This document shows positions 48,603 through 58,783 of a stretch of 64,000 nucleotides of DNA, one piece after another. The notes under the pieces were generated by a model. The model ran no database searches, was not told the DNA's origin, and saw nothing but the letters and a program-made list of their open reading frames with translations. Both the position numbers and the translations under genes were made by a program. Position 1 is the stretch's first letter. Each line of letters starts with the position of its first letter. The stretch is from Helicobacter pylori NQ4053. Its GTDB lineage: Bacteria > Campylobacterota > Campylobacteria > Campylobacterales > Helicobacteraceae. The DNA lies in NCBI RefSeq assembly GCF_000274605.1, contig NZ_AKNV01000001.1, forward strand, positions 124,001 to 188,000, read 5' to 3'.

Positions 48603-50348
48603 TTATTTAATTTCACTTTCCTTAATAGATCTGACGTTCAAAGTCCTCCCGTCTTTTGAAGTGGGGATTTTGATGCTCCCTTCTTTTAATTTTTCTCTCA
48701 ATTTTTTTAGCAGCGGGTTTTTGAAATCGTAGTTGATGATTTCCCAGTTATGTTCCAGTTCAGGGGTTACCTTCCCACCTTTTTCTTCCGTGATGTATTG
48801 GATGATCAAATCCCGTATTTGCCCGTTATCTTGCAATGCATCGTAAGAATCATAATACCTATCAGCGTCTGTAACCAATTTTAAAGTCGTGGATAATGTC
48901 CCAAATCGGTAATTGTTGATCGCTAATTTATACACCGCTTTTAAATCAATGGGTTTTCCGTTAATTGTCGGATTAATAATCCTTTGCCCGGCGGGTTTGG
49001 TAACGTCAACTTGGTATTTCACGCCAGAAAACATATCAAAGTTATAGCCGCGAACGTTTTCATTAAAACTGATCGTCAAATCGCCCGGTTGCAACTGGTT
49101 GTAAAATCGGTATGACCATTCCATGTATTTCAACAGGTTTTCACCCGTGATATGCACCCCAATGAGCGTATTAGCGAACTTGTAAATGTAGGCGACATCT
49201 TTTCTTTTGAAAGGCCCTTTTTTCAAATTCGCCCCAAAATTGAATAAGGCTGCCGCTGAAACATCGGCGTTTGCGTAATATTTTTGGACTTTGTTGATCA
49301 ATTCTATCACCGGTGTTTCTTGCAAGACGGCGGTTGGCATCGTGGTGATTTTTTCTCCTCCTGTGATAAAATCAGGCCTGTCAATAAAGGTTTTTGTCAC
49401 TTCGCCAACCACTTCATTAGCGTATTCTTTTGATTTTTTATCCACATATTCGTATTTTTTCGCTAATTCTTCATCTTCTGGAATATCTTTTGTGGGTAAA
49501 TTTTCAGTCGTTATGGTTTTTTTCTTTGTTTGAGTGTCAAACACCACCACACCCTTTGCCAGATAAGCCCCATACGCTCCAGGCTCAATGGTATGCACCT
49601 TTCCCACTTTGGTGTTATAAACCGCATGCTCATGCCCGGCAAAAATGATGTCAAATTGCGGGAATTTTTTCGCTAAATCCGGTATCCCGTCGCCACCTTT
49701 CTCATCTTCTCGCCCCAAATGAAAAGCGCCAATCAAAATATCATACTTCCCTTTCAGCTCTTTCAAAGTCTTTTTTAACGCTTCTTCAGCGTCCAAAAAC
49801 TTCAAGCCTGCAAAATGTTCAGGCGTAGAGGCCTCCCAAGTTGGGATGTGCGGCACCAAAAACCCCACAACCGCCACCCTCACGCCATCAATTTTTTTAA
49901 TCATATAAGGTTTCACAAACGGCTTATTGTCCGCAATTTTGATAATATTCGCGTTCACGACACCGCCATTAAACCCCTTAATATTTTTTTCTAAAAAATC
50001 TTTACTGAAGTTAAACTCATGATTGCCAAGCACACGAATGTCAAATTTCAAATCGTTTTCGGCTCTAACTAGCGGGTGGATAGGCTCATCATTAAACAAC
50101 TCCGCGCTATTACCCTGCAACAAATCCCCGCTGTCAATCAAAACCACATTTTTATTTTCAGCCCTTTGCTTTTTGATTAAAGCCGCAATCCTTGTCAAGC
50201 CGTTATTGGGTTTTTGCTCGCCAATCGCATAATCATACGAAAAAAGCCACCCATGAATGTCTGAAGTTTCTAAAAACACGATTTTGACTTCTTTTGCCGA
50301 TATTGAAAGTGCCAGCGTGAAAAAGATGAGTAAAATCAATTTTCTCAT
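48603..50348 (-). CDS. Periplasmic 5'-nucleotidase / 2',3'-cyclic phosphodiesterase
   Basis: This 581-residue protein has signal peptide MRKLILLIFFTLALSISA. The calcineurin-type metallophosphatase domain shows FLETSDIHGWL (about 26-36), LIDSGDLLQGNS, VLGNHEFNF and IFAGHEHAVY. The C-terminal 5'-nucleotidase domain (about 310-540) binds the nucleoside. It releases phosphate and nucleosides in the periplasm for purine salvage. It matches HP0104 (often called cpdB or yfkN-like). Confidence 0.85.
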   Translation of the reverse strand: MRKLILLIFFTLALSISAKEVKIVFLETSDIHGWLFSYDYAIGEQKPNNGLTRIAALIKKQRAENKNVVLIDSGDLLQGNSAELFNDEPIHPLVRAENDLKFDIRVLGNHEFNFSKDFLEKNIKGFNGGVVNANIIKIADNKPFVKPYMIKKIDGVRVAVVGFLVPHIPTWEASTPEHFAGLKFLDAEEALKKTLKELKGKYDILIGAFHLGREDEKGGDGIPDLAKKFPQFDIIFAGHEHAVYNTKVGKVHTIEPGAYGAYLAKGVVVFDTQTKKKTITTENLPTKDIPEDEELAKKYEYVDKKSKEYANEVVGEVTKTFIDRPDFITGGEKITTMPTAVLQETPVIELINKVQKYYANADVSAAALFNFGANLKKGPFKRKDVAYIYKFANTLIGVHITGENLLKYMEWSYRFYNQLQPGDLTISFNENVRGYNFDMFSGVKYQVDVTKPAGQRIINPTINGKPIDLKAVYKLAINNYRFGTLSTTLKLVTDADRYYDSYDALQDNGQIRDLIIQYITEEKGGKVTPELEHNWEIINYDFKNPLLKKLREKLKEGSIKIPTSKDGRTLNVRSIKESEIK

Positions 50349-50470
50349 TGAAATCCTTCTAATACAAGAGATTCATAACATTAATTTTTACATGATATTA
50401 ACACCGATACGATGGTTTTTGATTGGCATTTAACGCTTATGGGCAAAATGGGTAAAATAATGGGTAAGGG

Positions 50471-50496
50471 GATAGGGGGGTAAAAATCATTACCCC
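50471..50496 (-). terminator. luxS terminator-like hairpin with GATAGGGGGG element
   Basis: GGGGTAA (50477-50483) pairs with TTACCCC (50490-50496) around AAATCA, immediately beyond the luxS stop. The G6 block is shared with hairpins elsewhere in the window. Confidence 0.6.
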
Positions 50497-50501
50497 ACCA
50501 A

Positions 50502-50960
50502 TCAAACCCCCACTTCAGACCACTCAGCGCGTTTGTCTAAAAAAGCGCGCGCTAAATTCTTGGCGCCCTCTAAAGTGTGGTTAGCCGCCCAACCGCATTG
50601 CTTTTCATTGCTAGCAGGCACTTCTTTAGCCTTTAACACGTCTTGCATTGTCTTTTCTAAAACCTCTAAAACCTCTGTGTAATTGTCATGGTTTAACACC
50701 GTGAGATAAAATCCCGTTTGGCAACCCATAGGCGACCAATCCACGACATAATTGGCATGGTTGCGGATGATCTCAGCGACTAAATGCTCTAAAGAGTGTA
50801 GGCTAGGCATGTCCATGTGATCTTGGTTGGGTTGCTTGAAGCGCACATCGTATTTGACAATCACATCCCCATTAGTGCCCTTTTTGCGATCAGCGACACG
50901 CACATAAGGGGCTTTGACTTTGGTGTGATCCAAATTAAAACTCTCTACATTCATTTTCAT
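50502..50960 (-). CDS. luxS: S-ribosylhomocysteine lyase LuxS
   Basis: The start [12 protein letters not shown] is chosen because AGGAG lies eight bases upstream. It gives 152 residues. The longer 159-residue form lacks this spacing. Metal ligands are seen in [12 protein letters not shown] (His-x-x-Glu-His) and Cys in [13 protein letters not shown]-type (here [11 protein letters not shown]). It cleaves S-ribosylhomocysteine to homocysteine and the AI-2 precursor. With mccB and mccA it forms the H. pylori route from methionine to cysteine. Confidence 0.95.
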   Translation of the reverse strand: MKMNVESFNLDHTKVKAPYVRVADRKKGTNGDVIVKYDVRFKQPNQDHMDMPSLHSLEHLVAEIIRNHANYVVDWSPMGCQTGFYLTVLNHDNYTEVLEVLEKTMQDVLKAKEVPASNEKQCGWAANHTLEGAKNLARAFLDKRAEWSEVGV

Positions 50961-50997
50961 GTTTTTAACTCCTTTATTCATAAATTGTAATGAAACT

Positions 50998-52152
<1,155 letters not shown>

Positions 52153-52160
52153 TTATGAAT

Positions 52161-53081
52161 TTATAAATAAATACCTTTAGAAAGATAACGATCGGCAACA
52201 TCCGGGAAAATGGTTAAAACCTGGCTGCCTTCAGGAAGGCGTTGTGCTTCTTTCAGTGCTGCCGCAAAAGCGGCCCCGCTAGAGCTCCCCACTAATAAGC
52301 CGTTTTTCTTGGCTAACTTCCTAGTGTAGCTAAAACCCTCTTCATCTGAGATCGTTTCAAAGCCATCAATATCCAAGTTTGCAAAAAAAGGGGGGATGAA
52401 TTCCACGCCAATGCCCTCAATTTCATGAGGCCCAGGCTCGCCCCCATTCAAAATAGAACCCTCCGGCTCCACCCCAATCAAACGAATATTAGGAATGCGT
52501 TCTTTCAAATACTTAGCCGTGCCAGCAAAAGTGCCACCACTCCCTATCCCAGCTACAAAGCTCGTAAAATTTGTGCCTAATTCTTGGACAATCTCAGGGG
52601 CTAGAGTGTGGTAGTAAGCGGCGGGATTATCAGGGTTTTCAAATTGTAAGGGCAAATAGCTATTAGGGATACTTTCGGCTAACTCTTTACTTTTTTTAAT
52701 GGCACCAGAAATCCCCTCGCTAGTAGGCGTGTTGATCACTAAAGCCCCCAAAGCCCTCATGATTTGCTGTTTTTCTGTGCTGAATTTTTCCGGGACAACA
52801 AAGATGGTTTTGAGATGGTGCTTGAGCGCCACTAAGGCTAGAGCGATGCCGGTATTGCCTGCGGTAGGCTCAATGATGGTTGTTTTAGAAGTGATTTTGC
52901 CCGTTTTAAACCCTTCTTCTATAAGGTATTGGCCTAAGCGATCTTTAACGCTCCCTCCCGGGTTTAAATGCTCCAGTTTGGCGTAAATAGCGGACTTTAA
53001 TGGAATGGGGTAATCCTTGTTAGTGAATTTAAAAACGGGAGTGCGGCCTATGGCGTCTTGCATTGCGGTGATAATCATCAT
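52161..53081 (-). CDS. mccA: Cystathionine beta-synthase-type PLP enzyme (MccA)
   Basis: The start MMIITAMQDAIGRTP follows AGGAGG, giving 306 residues; the upstream ORF start at 53099 lacks this. The PLP Lys lies in LNPGGSVKDRLGQYLI (about 42-57) and the phosphate loop is GIGSGGTFAGTAKYL. It is usually labelled cysK. In this operon it is known to condense homocysteine with serine or O-acetylserine to make cystathionine. It stands 20 bases upstream of mccB. Confidence 0.92.
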   Translation of the reverse strand: MMIITAMQDAIGRTPVFKFTNKDYPIPLKSAIYAKLEHLNPGGSVKDRLGQYLIEEGFKTGKITSKTTIIEPTAGNTGIALALVALKHHLKTIFVVPEKFSTEKQQIMRALGALVINTPTSEGISGAIKKSKELAESIPNSYLPLQFENPDNPAAYYHTLAPEIVQELGTNFTSFVAGIGSGGTFAGTAKYLKERIPNIRLIGVEPEGSILNGGEPGPHEIEGIGVEFIPPFFANLDIDGFETISDEEGFSYTRKLAKKNGLLVGSSSGAAFAAALKEAQRLPEGSQVLTIFPDVADRYLSKGIYL

Positions 53082-53192
53082 TCCTCCTATAACAAACAAT
53101 AAAATTCAATTTTGCGATTATGCCTAAACTCGTTAAATGGAATAAGTTTAGGATAAAATGTTGGTTTATTGAGATGGATTAAGGAGCTTTCA

Positions 53193-53768
53193 ATGAAAAC
53201 GATAGAATGGAATGAAGAGCAAAGAAAAGCGTTTCAAGACTTGTTAAGAGAATTTACAGCGTTAATAGACGCTAAAGTGCAAGAGGAAAAACAAACAGGC
53301 AGAACTCCAAAAATACCAAAGTATGGTTCATGCCAAAACGGGCTGAACAAGTTTTTAGCGCCATGGGGTTATGCGTGTAAAATCAGTCTTGGCTCTGGGA
53401 ATTTATCTAATGAGCCATCCATCGCCTTTTGCCGTCAGGATATTTTAGGGGAAGGATTTGTCAATCGCAAAAAACCAACCCCAACAAAAGGTTTTTTCCT
53501 TTGGTTTGCTTACTATTGGTGCAATGATGCAGAAAAGTTTTATCTTTGCATAGGTCGATCCATAGAGGAGAATGGGGAAAAAGAGTGTCAAAAATGCCTA
53601 GCGTATGACAAAATCATTGATCCTAATGGAGACACATACTACCAAGAGAGCTATGACGATTTAGAATCCCATCTTGAAAATATTACCAACGATTTTTTAC
53701 GTTTTGCTAACGAATTTAATCAAATCCCCACTGCGTGTTTTGAATTAGAGCCATCTAGCGCGAGCCAT
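53193..53768 (+). CDS. Conserved hypothetical protein
   Basis: The start at 53193 is decided by AAGGAG seven bases upstream; the frame is also open back to 53169. The product is about 192 residues, MKTIEWNEEQRKAFQDLL onward. It is hydrophilic at first, then a folded region with aromatic residues (GFFLWFAYYWCNDAEKFYL) and four Cys, including a CQKC pair (EKECQKCLAY). There is no signal peptide. It matches HP0108. No family is recognised. The stop TAA is at 53769-53771. Confidence 0.65.
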
Positions 53769-53956
53769 TAAGAAATAGCCATATACAAAAAAGGAACTCC
53801 CCCCATAAGGGATTTTCCTAAAATCCACCAACGCTTTTAAGCTAAACCTTAAAAAAAGCTATCGCTTGATTACAATCAAGCTTTGATATTTGGATTAAAA
53901 AACGCTATTTTTTAGATTTTGCAATCGGTATCCTATTTTGATGAAAATGAGGAAAG

Positions 53957-53987
53957 CAAGCGGGTTTTGATTAAAACCGCCCGCTTG
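53957..53987 (-). terminator. dnaK terminator
   Basis: CAAGCGGGTTTT pairs with AAAACCGCCCGCTTG around GATT, with a one-base bulge. It is the probable end of the hrcA-grpE-dnaK transcript on the minus strand. The surrounding 53772-54008 has no ORF. Confidence 0.6.
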
Positions 53988-54008
53988 AAAGAAGTTTTTA
54001 AAAGCGTT

Positions 54009-55871
54009 TCACTCCACTTCCGCATCAATCACATCGTCGTCTTTTTTCTTGGGTTGCTCGGCGTTGTTTTTATTCGCCATAGCTTCGCCTAATTTTTGAG
54101 CCGCTTGCGCTAATAATTTTGTCTTGTCTTCAAGCTCAGCTTTAGTAGCGTTATCGTTTTTGACGCACTCTTTAAGAGCGTTAATGGCGTTTTGGATCTC
54201 GTTAGCGTCGTTTTCATTCAAATTCGTTTTATGCTCATCAAGGCTCTTTTGGGTTTGGTGCGCCAAACTATCGGCATGGTTTCTCGCTTCAATCACTTCT
54301 TTTTTCCTAGCGTCTTCTTCTTTGTGCAATTCAGCGTCTTTAACCATTTTTTCAATTTCGCTATCAGACAACCCGCTAGAGCCAGAAATTTTAATCTCTT
54401 GGCTTTTACCGGTATTTTTATCTTGCGCTGACACGGTTAAAATCCCGTTAGCGTCAATATCAAAGGTTACTTCAATTTGCGGCACGCCTCTTGGAGCGGG
54501 AGCGATGCCTTGCAAATCAAATTTACCCAACGATTTATTATCCCTTGCCAATTCTCTCTCTCCTTGTAAAACCATAATGGATACAGCGGGCTGGTTGTCT
54601 TCAGCGGTTGAGAACACTTGAGATTTTTTCGCCGGGATAGTCGTGCCTCTATCAATCACTTTAGTCATCACGCCCCCTAAAGTTTCAATCCCAAGGCTTA
54701 AAGGCGTAACATCTAATAAAAGCACATCTTTCACATCGCCTTTCAACACGCCCCCTTGAATGCTCGCGCCCACCGCCACGACTTCATCAGGATTGACGCT
54801 TTTATTCAAATCTTTGTTGATAAAGGCTTTCACCCTTTCTTGGACTTTAGGGATACGAGTGGAGCCGCCCACCATCACCACTTCTGAAATCTCATTTTTG
54901 GTTAGCCCTGCGTCTTTGATCACGCTTTCAATTTTAGAAATCGTTTCGTCCACTAGATCTTCTGTCAAGCTTTCAAATTTAGCCCTAGTGAGTTTTTTCA
55001 CCAAGTGTTTAGGCCCGGTAGCGTCTGCGGTGATAAAGGGCAAATTGATTTCAGTTTCCATCGCAGAGCTCAATTCTTTTTTAGCGTTTTCAGCGGCTTC
55101 TTTCAAGCGTTGCAACGCCATCACATCGTTTTTAATTTCAATGCCCGTTTCGCTTTTAAATTCACTCGCTAAGAAATCAATCACACGATTGTCAAAATCA
55201 TCGCCCCCTAAGAACGCATCGCCCCCTGTGGCTAAAACTTCTACAACATTATCGCCTGTTTCTAAAACGGTAACATCAAAAGTCCCCCCACCCAAATCAT
55301 AAACCATGATTTTTTCGCTCTCTTTTTTATCCAAGCCATAAGCTAACGCTGCGCTTGTAGGCTCATTGATGATCCTTAAAACATTAAGCCCTGCAATCGT
55401 GCCGGCTTCTTTAGTCGCTTTCCTTTGGCTGTCGTTAAAATAAGCCGGAACCGTGATAACCGCTTCAGTAACGCTCTCGCCTAAATAGCTTTCAGCGTCT
55501 TCTTTGAGCTTCATTAAAATTTTGGCTGAAATTTCTTGAGGGGTATAAATTTTACCCGAAATCTCAATCGCGCAAGCCCCATTCCTATCCACAATCTTAT
55601 AAGGCAAGCGTTTTTCGGCTTCTTTAGCCTTATCTTCATTAAACATCAAACCCATGATTCTTTTAATAGAATAAATGGTTTTTTCTGGGTTGGTTACCGC
55701 TTGTCTTTTGGCACTCTCGCCCACTAAAATCTCGCCCTTATCCGTAAAAGCTACAATAGAAGGAGTGGTGTTTTTACCCTCTTTATTCGCAATAATCTTT
55801 GCTTCATTGCCTTCATACACCGCCATTGCGGAGTTGGTTGTCCCTAAATCAATTCCAATAACTTTTCCCAT
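54009..55871 (-). CDS. dnaK: Chaperone DnaK (Hsp70)
   Basis: This 620-residue protein begins [20 protein letters not shown], has phosphate-2 motif [16 protein letters not shown] (about 194-209), adenosine motif [14 protein letters not shown] and the linker [16 protein letters not shown] substrate-binding domain follows, ending in an acidic tail VIDAEVE. It is the third gene of the hrcA-grpE-dnaK heat-shock operon. The Hsp70-like protein at 2689 is much more diverged. Confidence 0.98.
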   Translation of the reverse strand: MGKVIGIDLGTTNSAMAVYEGNEAKIIANKEGKNTTPSIVAFTDKGEILVGESAKRQAVTNPEKTIYSIKRIMGLMFNEDKAKEAEKRLPYKIVDRNGACAIEISGKIYTPQEISAKILMKLKEDAESYLGESVTEAVITVPAYFNDSQRKATKEAGTIAGLNVLRIINEPTSAALAYGLDKKESEKIMVYDLGGGTFDVTVLETGDNVVEVLATGGDAFLGGDDFDNRVIDFLASEFKSETGIEIKNDVMALQRLKEAAENAKKELSSAMETEINLPFITADATGPKHLVKKLTRAKFESLTEDLVDETISKIESVIKDAGLTKNEISEVVMVGGSTRIPKVQERVKAFINKDLNKSVNPDEVVAVGASIQGGVLKGDVKDVLLLDVTPLSLGIETLGGVMTKVIDRGTTIPAKKSQVFSTAEDNQPAVSIMVLQGERELARDNKSLGKFDLQGIAPAPRGVPQIEVTFDIDANGILTVSAQDKNTGKSQEIKISGSSGLSDSEIEKMVKDAELHKEEDARKKEVIEARNHADSLAHQTQKSLDEHKTNLNENDANEIQNAINALKECVKNDNATKAELEDKTKLLAQAAQKLGEAMANKNNAEQPKKKDDDVIDAEVE

Positions 55872-55901
55872 GCGTTATCCTTTCTTATTAAAATAAATGT
55901 T

Positions 55902-56477
55902 TTAATCGTTTTTAGCAATGCTCACCATTGCCGGCCTTAAAACCCTACCCTTATACTTGTAGCCCTGTTGCAAAACTTGCACGATTTTCCCGTTTTCTTT
56001 TTCTTCGCTTTTGACTTGCATGATCGCATTGTGGAAATTAGGATCAAATTCTTCTAAGCATTCAATCCCCTCAATGCCATGCCTTGCCAAAACTTCATGC
56101 AACTTTTCCATCGTAAGCTCCAAGCCTTTGGTTAAAGCGCTCTCTTTATCCACTTCTACAGCGCTCTTATGAGCCCCAAGAAGCGCATCAATCACCGGCA
56201 ATAGATCCAATGCGATTTTTTCATACGCATACTCTAACGCCATGCTCTTGTCTCTTTCTAAGCGCTTTTTCACGTTTTCAAAATCCGCATGCACTCTCAA
56301 GTATTTTTCGTGCATTTCTTTATACTTAAGCTCAAAATCTTCCTTGATCTCGCATTCTTTTTCGCCCGCTTCTTGCTTTTCTCCACCTTGTTGTTCTTTG
56401 CAAGTGCAAGCCTTTTGATAAGACTCTGGCTCTTTTTGGCTTAAATAATCGTGTTCTTGGTTGTGTTCATCTTTCAT
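55902..56477 (-). CDS. grpE: Nucleotide exchange factor GrpE
   Basis: This 191-residue protein has an acidic, Cys-containing N-terminus ([11 protein letters not shown]), a long coiled coil ([20 protein letters not shown]) and a C-terminal beta domain with [20 protein letters not shown] and [15 protein letters not shown]. It releases ADP from DnaK. The start abuts hrcA's stop; it lies 30 bases before dnaK. Confidence 0.95.
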   Translation of the reverse strand: MKDEHNQEHDYLSQKEPESYQKACTCKEQQGGEKQEAGEKECEIKEDFELKYKEMHEKYLRVHADFENVKKRLERDKSMALEYAYEKIALDLLPVIDALLGAHKSAVEVDKESALTKGLELTMEKLHEVLARHGIEGIECLEEFDPNFHNAIMQVKSEEKENGKIVQVLQQGYKYKGRVLRPAMVSIAKND

Positions 56478-57307
56478 TATTCCTCCTTAGAAATCGTTTG
56501 AAAAAACCCTTCATAATCGCATTCTAGTTTCCCCACGCAAAGTAGTTGCATCCGCTCGTTTTGAAATTCTATGGGGCGTGTTACTAGCATGCAATCAGGC
56601 TCTATAAAATGCAAACCCTTTTTCAAACGCTCTAAAACCTTACCCCCTAAAATGTCAAAAAATAAAGGGCTGTTTAAAAGCGTTTTTAACCCCATCAGAT
56701 TAAAGCGTGTGATTTGTGTGTTGGAATACTCCAAACGCTCTAATTGCCTAGCCAAACTCAACGCATTGACAGAAGCAGCGATTGAACGCACTTCTTTAAC
56801 GCTTTTGCCCACAAGTTCTAATAAAAACTTCTCCATTTTAACGCTGTAACCCAGCGTGCAAGAAAACGCCAAAAAGTCCAAAATCAAAAAGCGTTTTTCG
56901 CATTCAATGACTCTTTCTAAACGCTCCAAACTGGGTTTTTTTAACAGCACAAAAAGCCCAAAATTTTCACTCGCGCTTTTTAGGCGTTTTTCATTCACCT
57001 TTAAAACTTCAAAGCGCAACGACTTGTGCCAATAGTTTTCAAACGCCTTAAAAGTGGGCAATCTAGCGCCGCTAGAATGGGCTTGATGGAGCATGCCTTC
57101 TTTAGAAAGGATTTGAAAATAATTCCTGATCGTCGCACAAGACACTTTCAAATTCGCCAACTCTTTCAAGCGTTTAGAGCTAATGGGTTCTAAAATCTGC
57201 AGATAGGTTTTAACAAACGCATCTAACAAACTCTCTTTTTTATTCAAATCAGAACCTACTTTAATTCTTCTTAACATCATTATTTGAAAAATCTCGTCAA
57301 TCACCAT
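56477..57307 (-). CDS. hrcA: Heat-inducible repressor HrcA
   Basis: The start [16 protein letters not shown] gives 276 residues. The upstream 287-codon form would begin inside the -10 region, so this one is preferred, although the ribosome site is poor. A winged helix N-terminus ([20 protein letters not shown]) is followed by a GAF-like domain. HrcA binds CIRCE elements to repress groESL and its own operon. In H. pylori it acts together with HspR. The operator-like palindrome lies just upstream. Confidence 0.88.
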   Translation of the reverse strand: MVIDEIFQIMMLRRIKVGSDLNKKESLLDAFVKTYLQILEPISSKRLKELANLKVSCATIRNYFQILSKEGMLHQAHSSGARLPTFKAFENYWHKSLRFEVLKVNEKRLKSASENFGLFVLLKKPSLERLERVIECEKRFLILDFLAFSCTLGYSVKMEKFLLELVGKSVKEVRSIAASVNALSLARQLERLEYSNTQITRFNLMGLKTLLNSPLFFDILGGKVLERLKKGLHFIEPDCMLVTRPIEFQNERMQLLCVGKLECDYEGFFQTISKEE

Positions 57308-57328
57308 TCTTGATGAAAGAACCCTCGC

Positions 57329-57334
57329 ATTATA
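57329..57334 (-). promoter_or_regulatory. -10 box of the hrcA operon
   Basis: On the minus strand the sequence is TATAAT, 22 bases before the hrcA ATG, giving a short leader. Confidence 0.6.
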
Positions 57335-57352
57335 GCGCAAAAAGTTAATAAT

Positions 57353-57379
57353 CTATCACTTGTTTTGAAAAAGTGATAA
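57353..57379 (-). promoter_or_regulatory. CIRCE-like HrcA operator
   Basis: Half-sites CTATCACTT and AAGTGATAA are separated by exactly nine bases, the CIRCE geometry (consensus TTAGCACTC-N9-GAGTGCTAA), with base changes but strong symmetry. It covers the -35 region of the hrcA promoter, so binding would block transcription. Confidence 0.7.
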
Positions 57380-57526
57380 AAATTACCCGATTTTTCTTTA
57401 AAGTTTAGTCTGTATCACTAAATTTATTTACTAGCATTAAATTAGGATTTTTTATAGAGTTGATTTAATTTTAGCGATCCCCTAACTTATGCCCTCTATT
57501 AGACAAAACGAACAAAACTTGTTATC

Positions 57527-58165
57527 ATGCCAAACATGAACACACACACAAGAGGCATTGACAGCAATCTGATTCATTCGCTCAAAAGCATTTCATTATC
57601 CATGTTTAGAAAGGGTTTTTTTGGGCTTTATCAAGGCTCTATTTCAGCACGCATTGGCGCGAATCAATTTGTGATCAATAAAAAAAACGCTGTTTTTGAT
57701 CAATTGAATGAAAACACCTTATTGGTTTTGCATGACAAGATGGATTACCGCTGGAAAGAAGCGAGCCTGGATTCGCCCATTCATGCGAGCGTGTATCGGG
57801 AGTTTTTGGACGCTAAATTCATCGCTTACGCGCGCCCTCCTTATAGTTTGGCGTATTCCTTGCGCCACAACCGATTGCTCCCTAGAGATTATTTAGGGTA
57901 TCGTTCTTTGGGCGAAGAAATTTCCATTTTTAACCCCAAAGACTATGACAGCTGGCAAGAAAGAGCGGATACAGAAATTTTACGCCAATTGCAAGAGAGC
58001 AAAAAATATTTTGTTTTCATTAAGGGGTGTGGGATTTTTGCCTACCACAGAGAGCTTTCTAAACTCATGGAAGTTTTTGATTTGATTGAAAACTCATGCA
58101 AGGTTTTACGATTGGGCGATTTAATGGATTATTGCTATAATGATGATCCACGATTGAGCGTGTAA
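57527..58165 (+). CDS. Class II aldolase/adducin-like protein lacking zinc ligands
   Basis: This 212-residue protein follows the class II aldolase layout: GLYQGSISARIGANQFVIN matches the GNxSxR region, SPIHASVYREFLDAKF the pre-helix, and FIKGCGIFAYHREL the place of the HG-G motif. The family's zinc ligands, HxH and a later His, are replaced (AYARPP, KGCG). Enzyme activity as an aldolase is therefore unlikely. It matches HP0112. Met4 at 57536 is an alternative start; no clear ribosome site is seen. Confidence 0.65.
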   Translation: MPNMNTHTRGIDSNLIHSLKSISLSMFRKGFFGLYQGSISARIGANQFVINKKNAVFDQLNENTLLVLHDKMDYRWKEASLDSPIHASVYREFLDAKFIAYARPPYSLAYSLRHNRLLPRDYLGYRSLGEEISIFNPKDYDSWQERADTEILRQLQESKKYFVFIKGCGIFAYHRELSKLMEVFDLIENSCKVLRLGDLMDYCYNDDPRLSV

Positions 58166-58185
58166 AAAGCTAAAAAGGATAAAAC

Positions 58186-58482
58186 ATGACCATCAACACC
58201 CATTACACCCCTAATTTCACACAGCTCCAAACCTTGAACAATATCAATAATGACGCAACCATAAAAGATAGGAATCAAGTAGAGCAGGATTTACAACAAA
58301 GCAGCATTCAAGATGGTTTCAGCCAAGATAATACGCAAAACGCCCCTGATTTTGACCGGTTACAAGCTTTAAACGCTATCAATAACGACGGCGAGATTAA
58401 AGATAAATCCCAAGTTGAAAAAAGCCTTATTGATGGCGAAAATACCCCTGAAATTTATTCCAGCCTAGACACATACGCTTAA
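58186..58482 (+). CDS. Small hypothetical protein with an internal duplication
   Basis: This is a 98-residue hydrophilic protein. Residues about 12-37 (QLQTLNNINNDATIKDRNQVEQ) and about 65-90 (RLQALNAINNDGEIKDKSQVEK) are diverged copies of one unit of about 26 residues, some 52 residues apart. There is no signal or membrane segment. It has an AAAGGA ribosome site and lies 20 bases after the aldolase-like gene, so it is probably co-transcribed. Function unknown. Confidence 0.65.
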   Translation: MTINTHYTPNFTQLQTLNNINNDATIKDRNQVEQDLQQSSIQDGFSQDNTQNAPDFDRLQALNAINNDGEIKDKSQVEKSLIDGENTPEIYSSLDTYA

Positions 58483-58493
58483 AAAGGGGTGTT

Positions 58494-58778
58494 TTACCAT
58501 TCCTTCAAAGCCATTTTAATCGCTTCTATCACGCAATCCATCCCACCCGCTAAACTAAAAAGCCAGTATTTGTGCGCGTAAATGTATTCTAATTGCTTAG
58601 CCCTTAATTCGTCTTCATTACTCGTTTTTTTACACACGATTTCAGCGATATGCAATTCCTGGTGGAAGATGTAAGATTGTATCGCATCCATAAAATACGA
58701 ATTGAATTGTTTGTCATCAAAAAGCTCTTTAATGTTATCAATTTCAGCGCTCAAATTTTCTAATTCTTCAAAATCCAA
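58494..58778 (-). pseudogene. C-terminal fragment of the PseE/Maf gene
   Basis: This 94-codon frame (from TTG, reading LDFEELENLSAEIDNIKE onward) is the natural end of the Maf-type gene upstream. Eight A instead of seven at the junction would fuse the two to about 627 residues, the length expected for this gene. It is helical and charged. It is unlikely to be made by itself. Confidence 0.7.
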
Positions 58779-58783
58779 CTCTT

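Noticed and set aside
50961-50981. LuxS start seven codons upstream
   Set aside because: The AGGAG site is correctly spaced from the ATG at 50960, not from this one.
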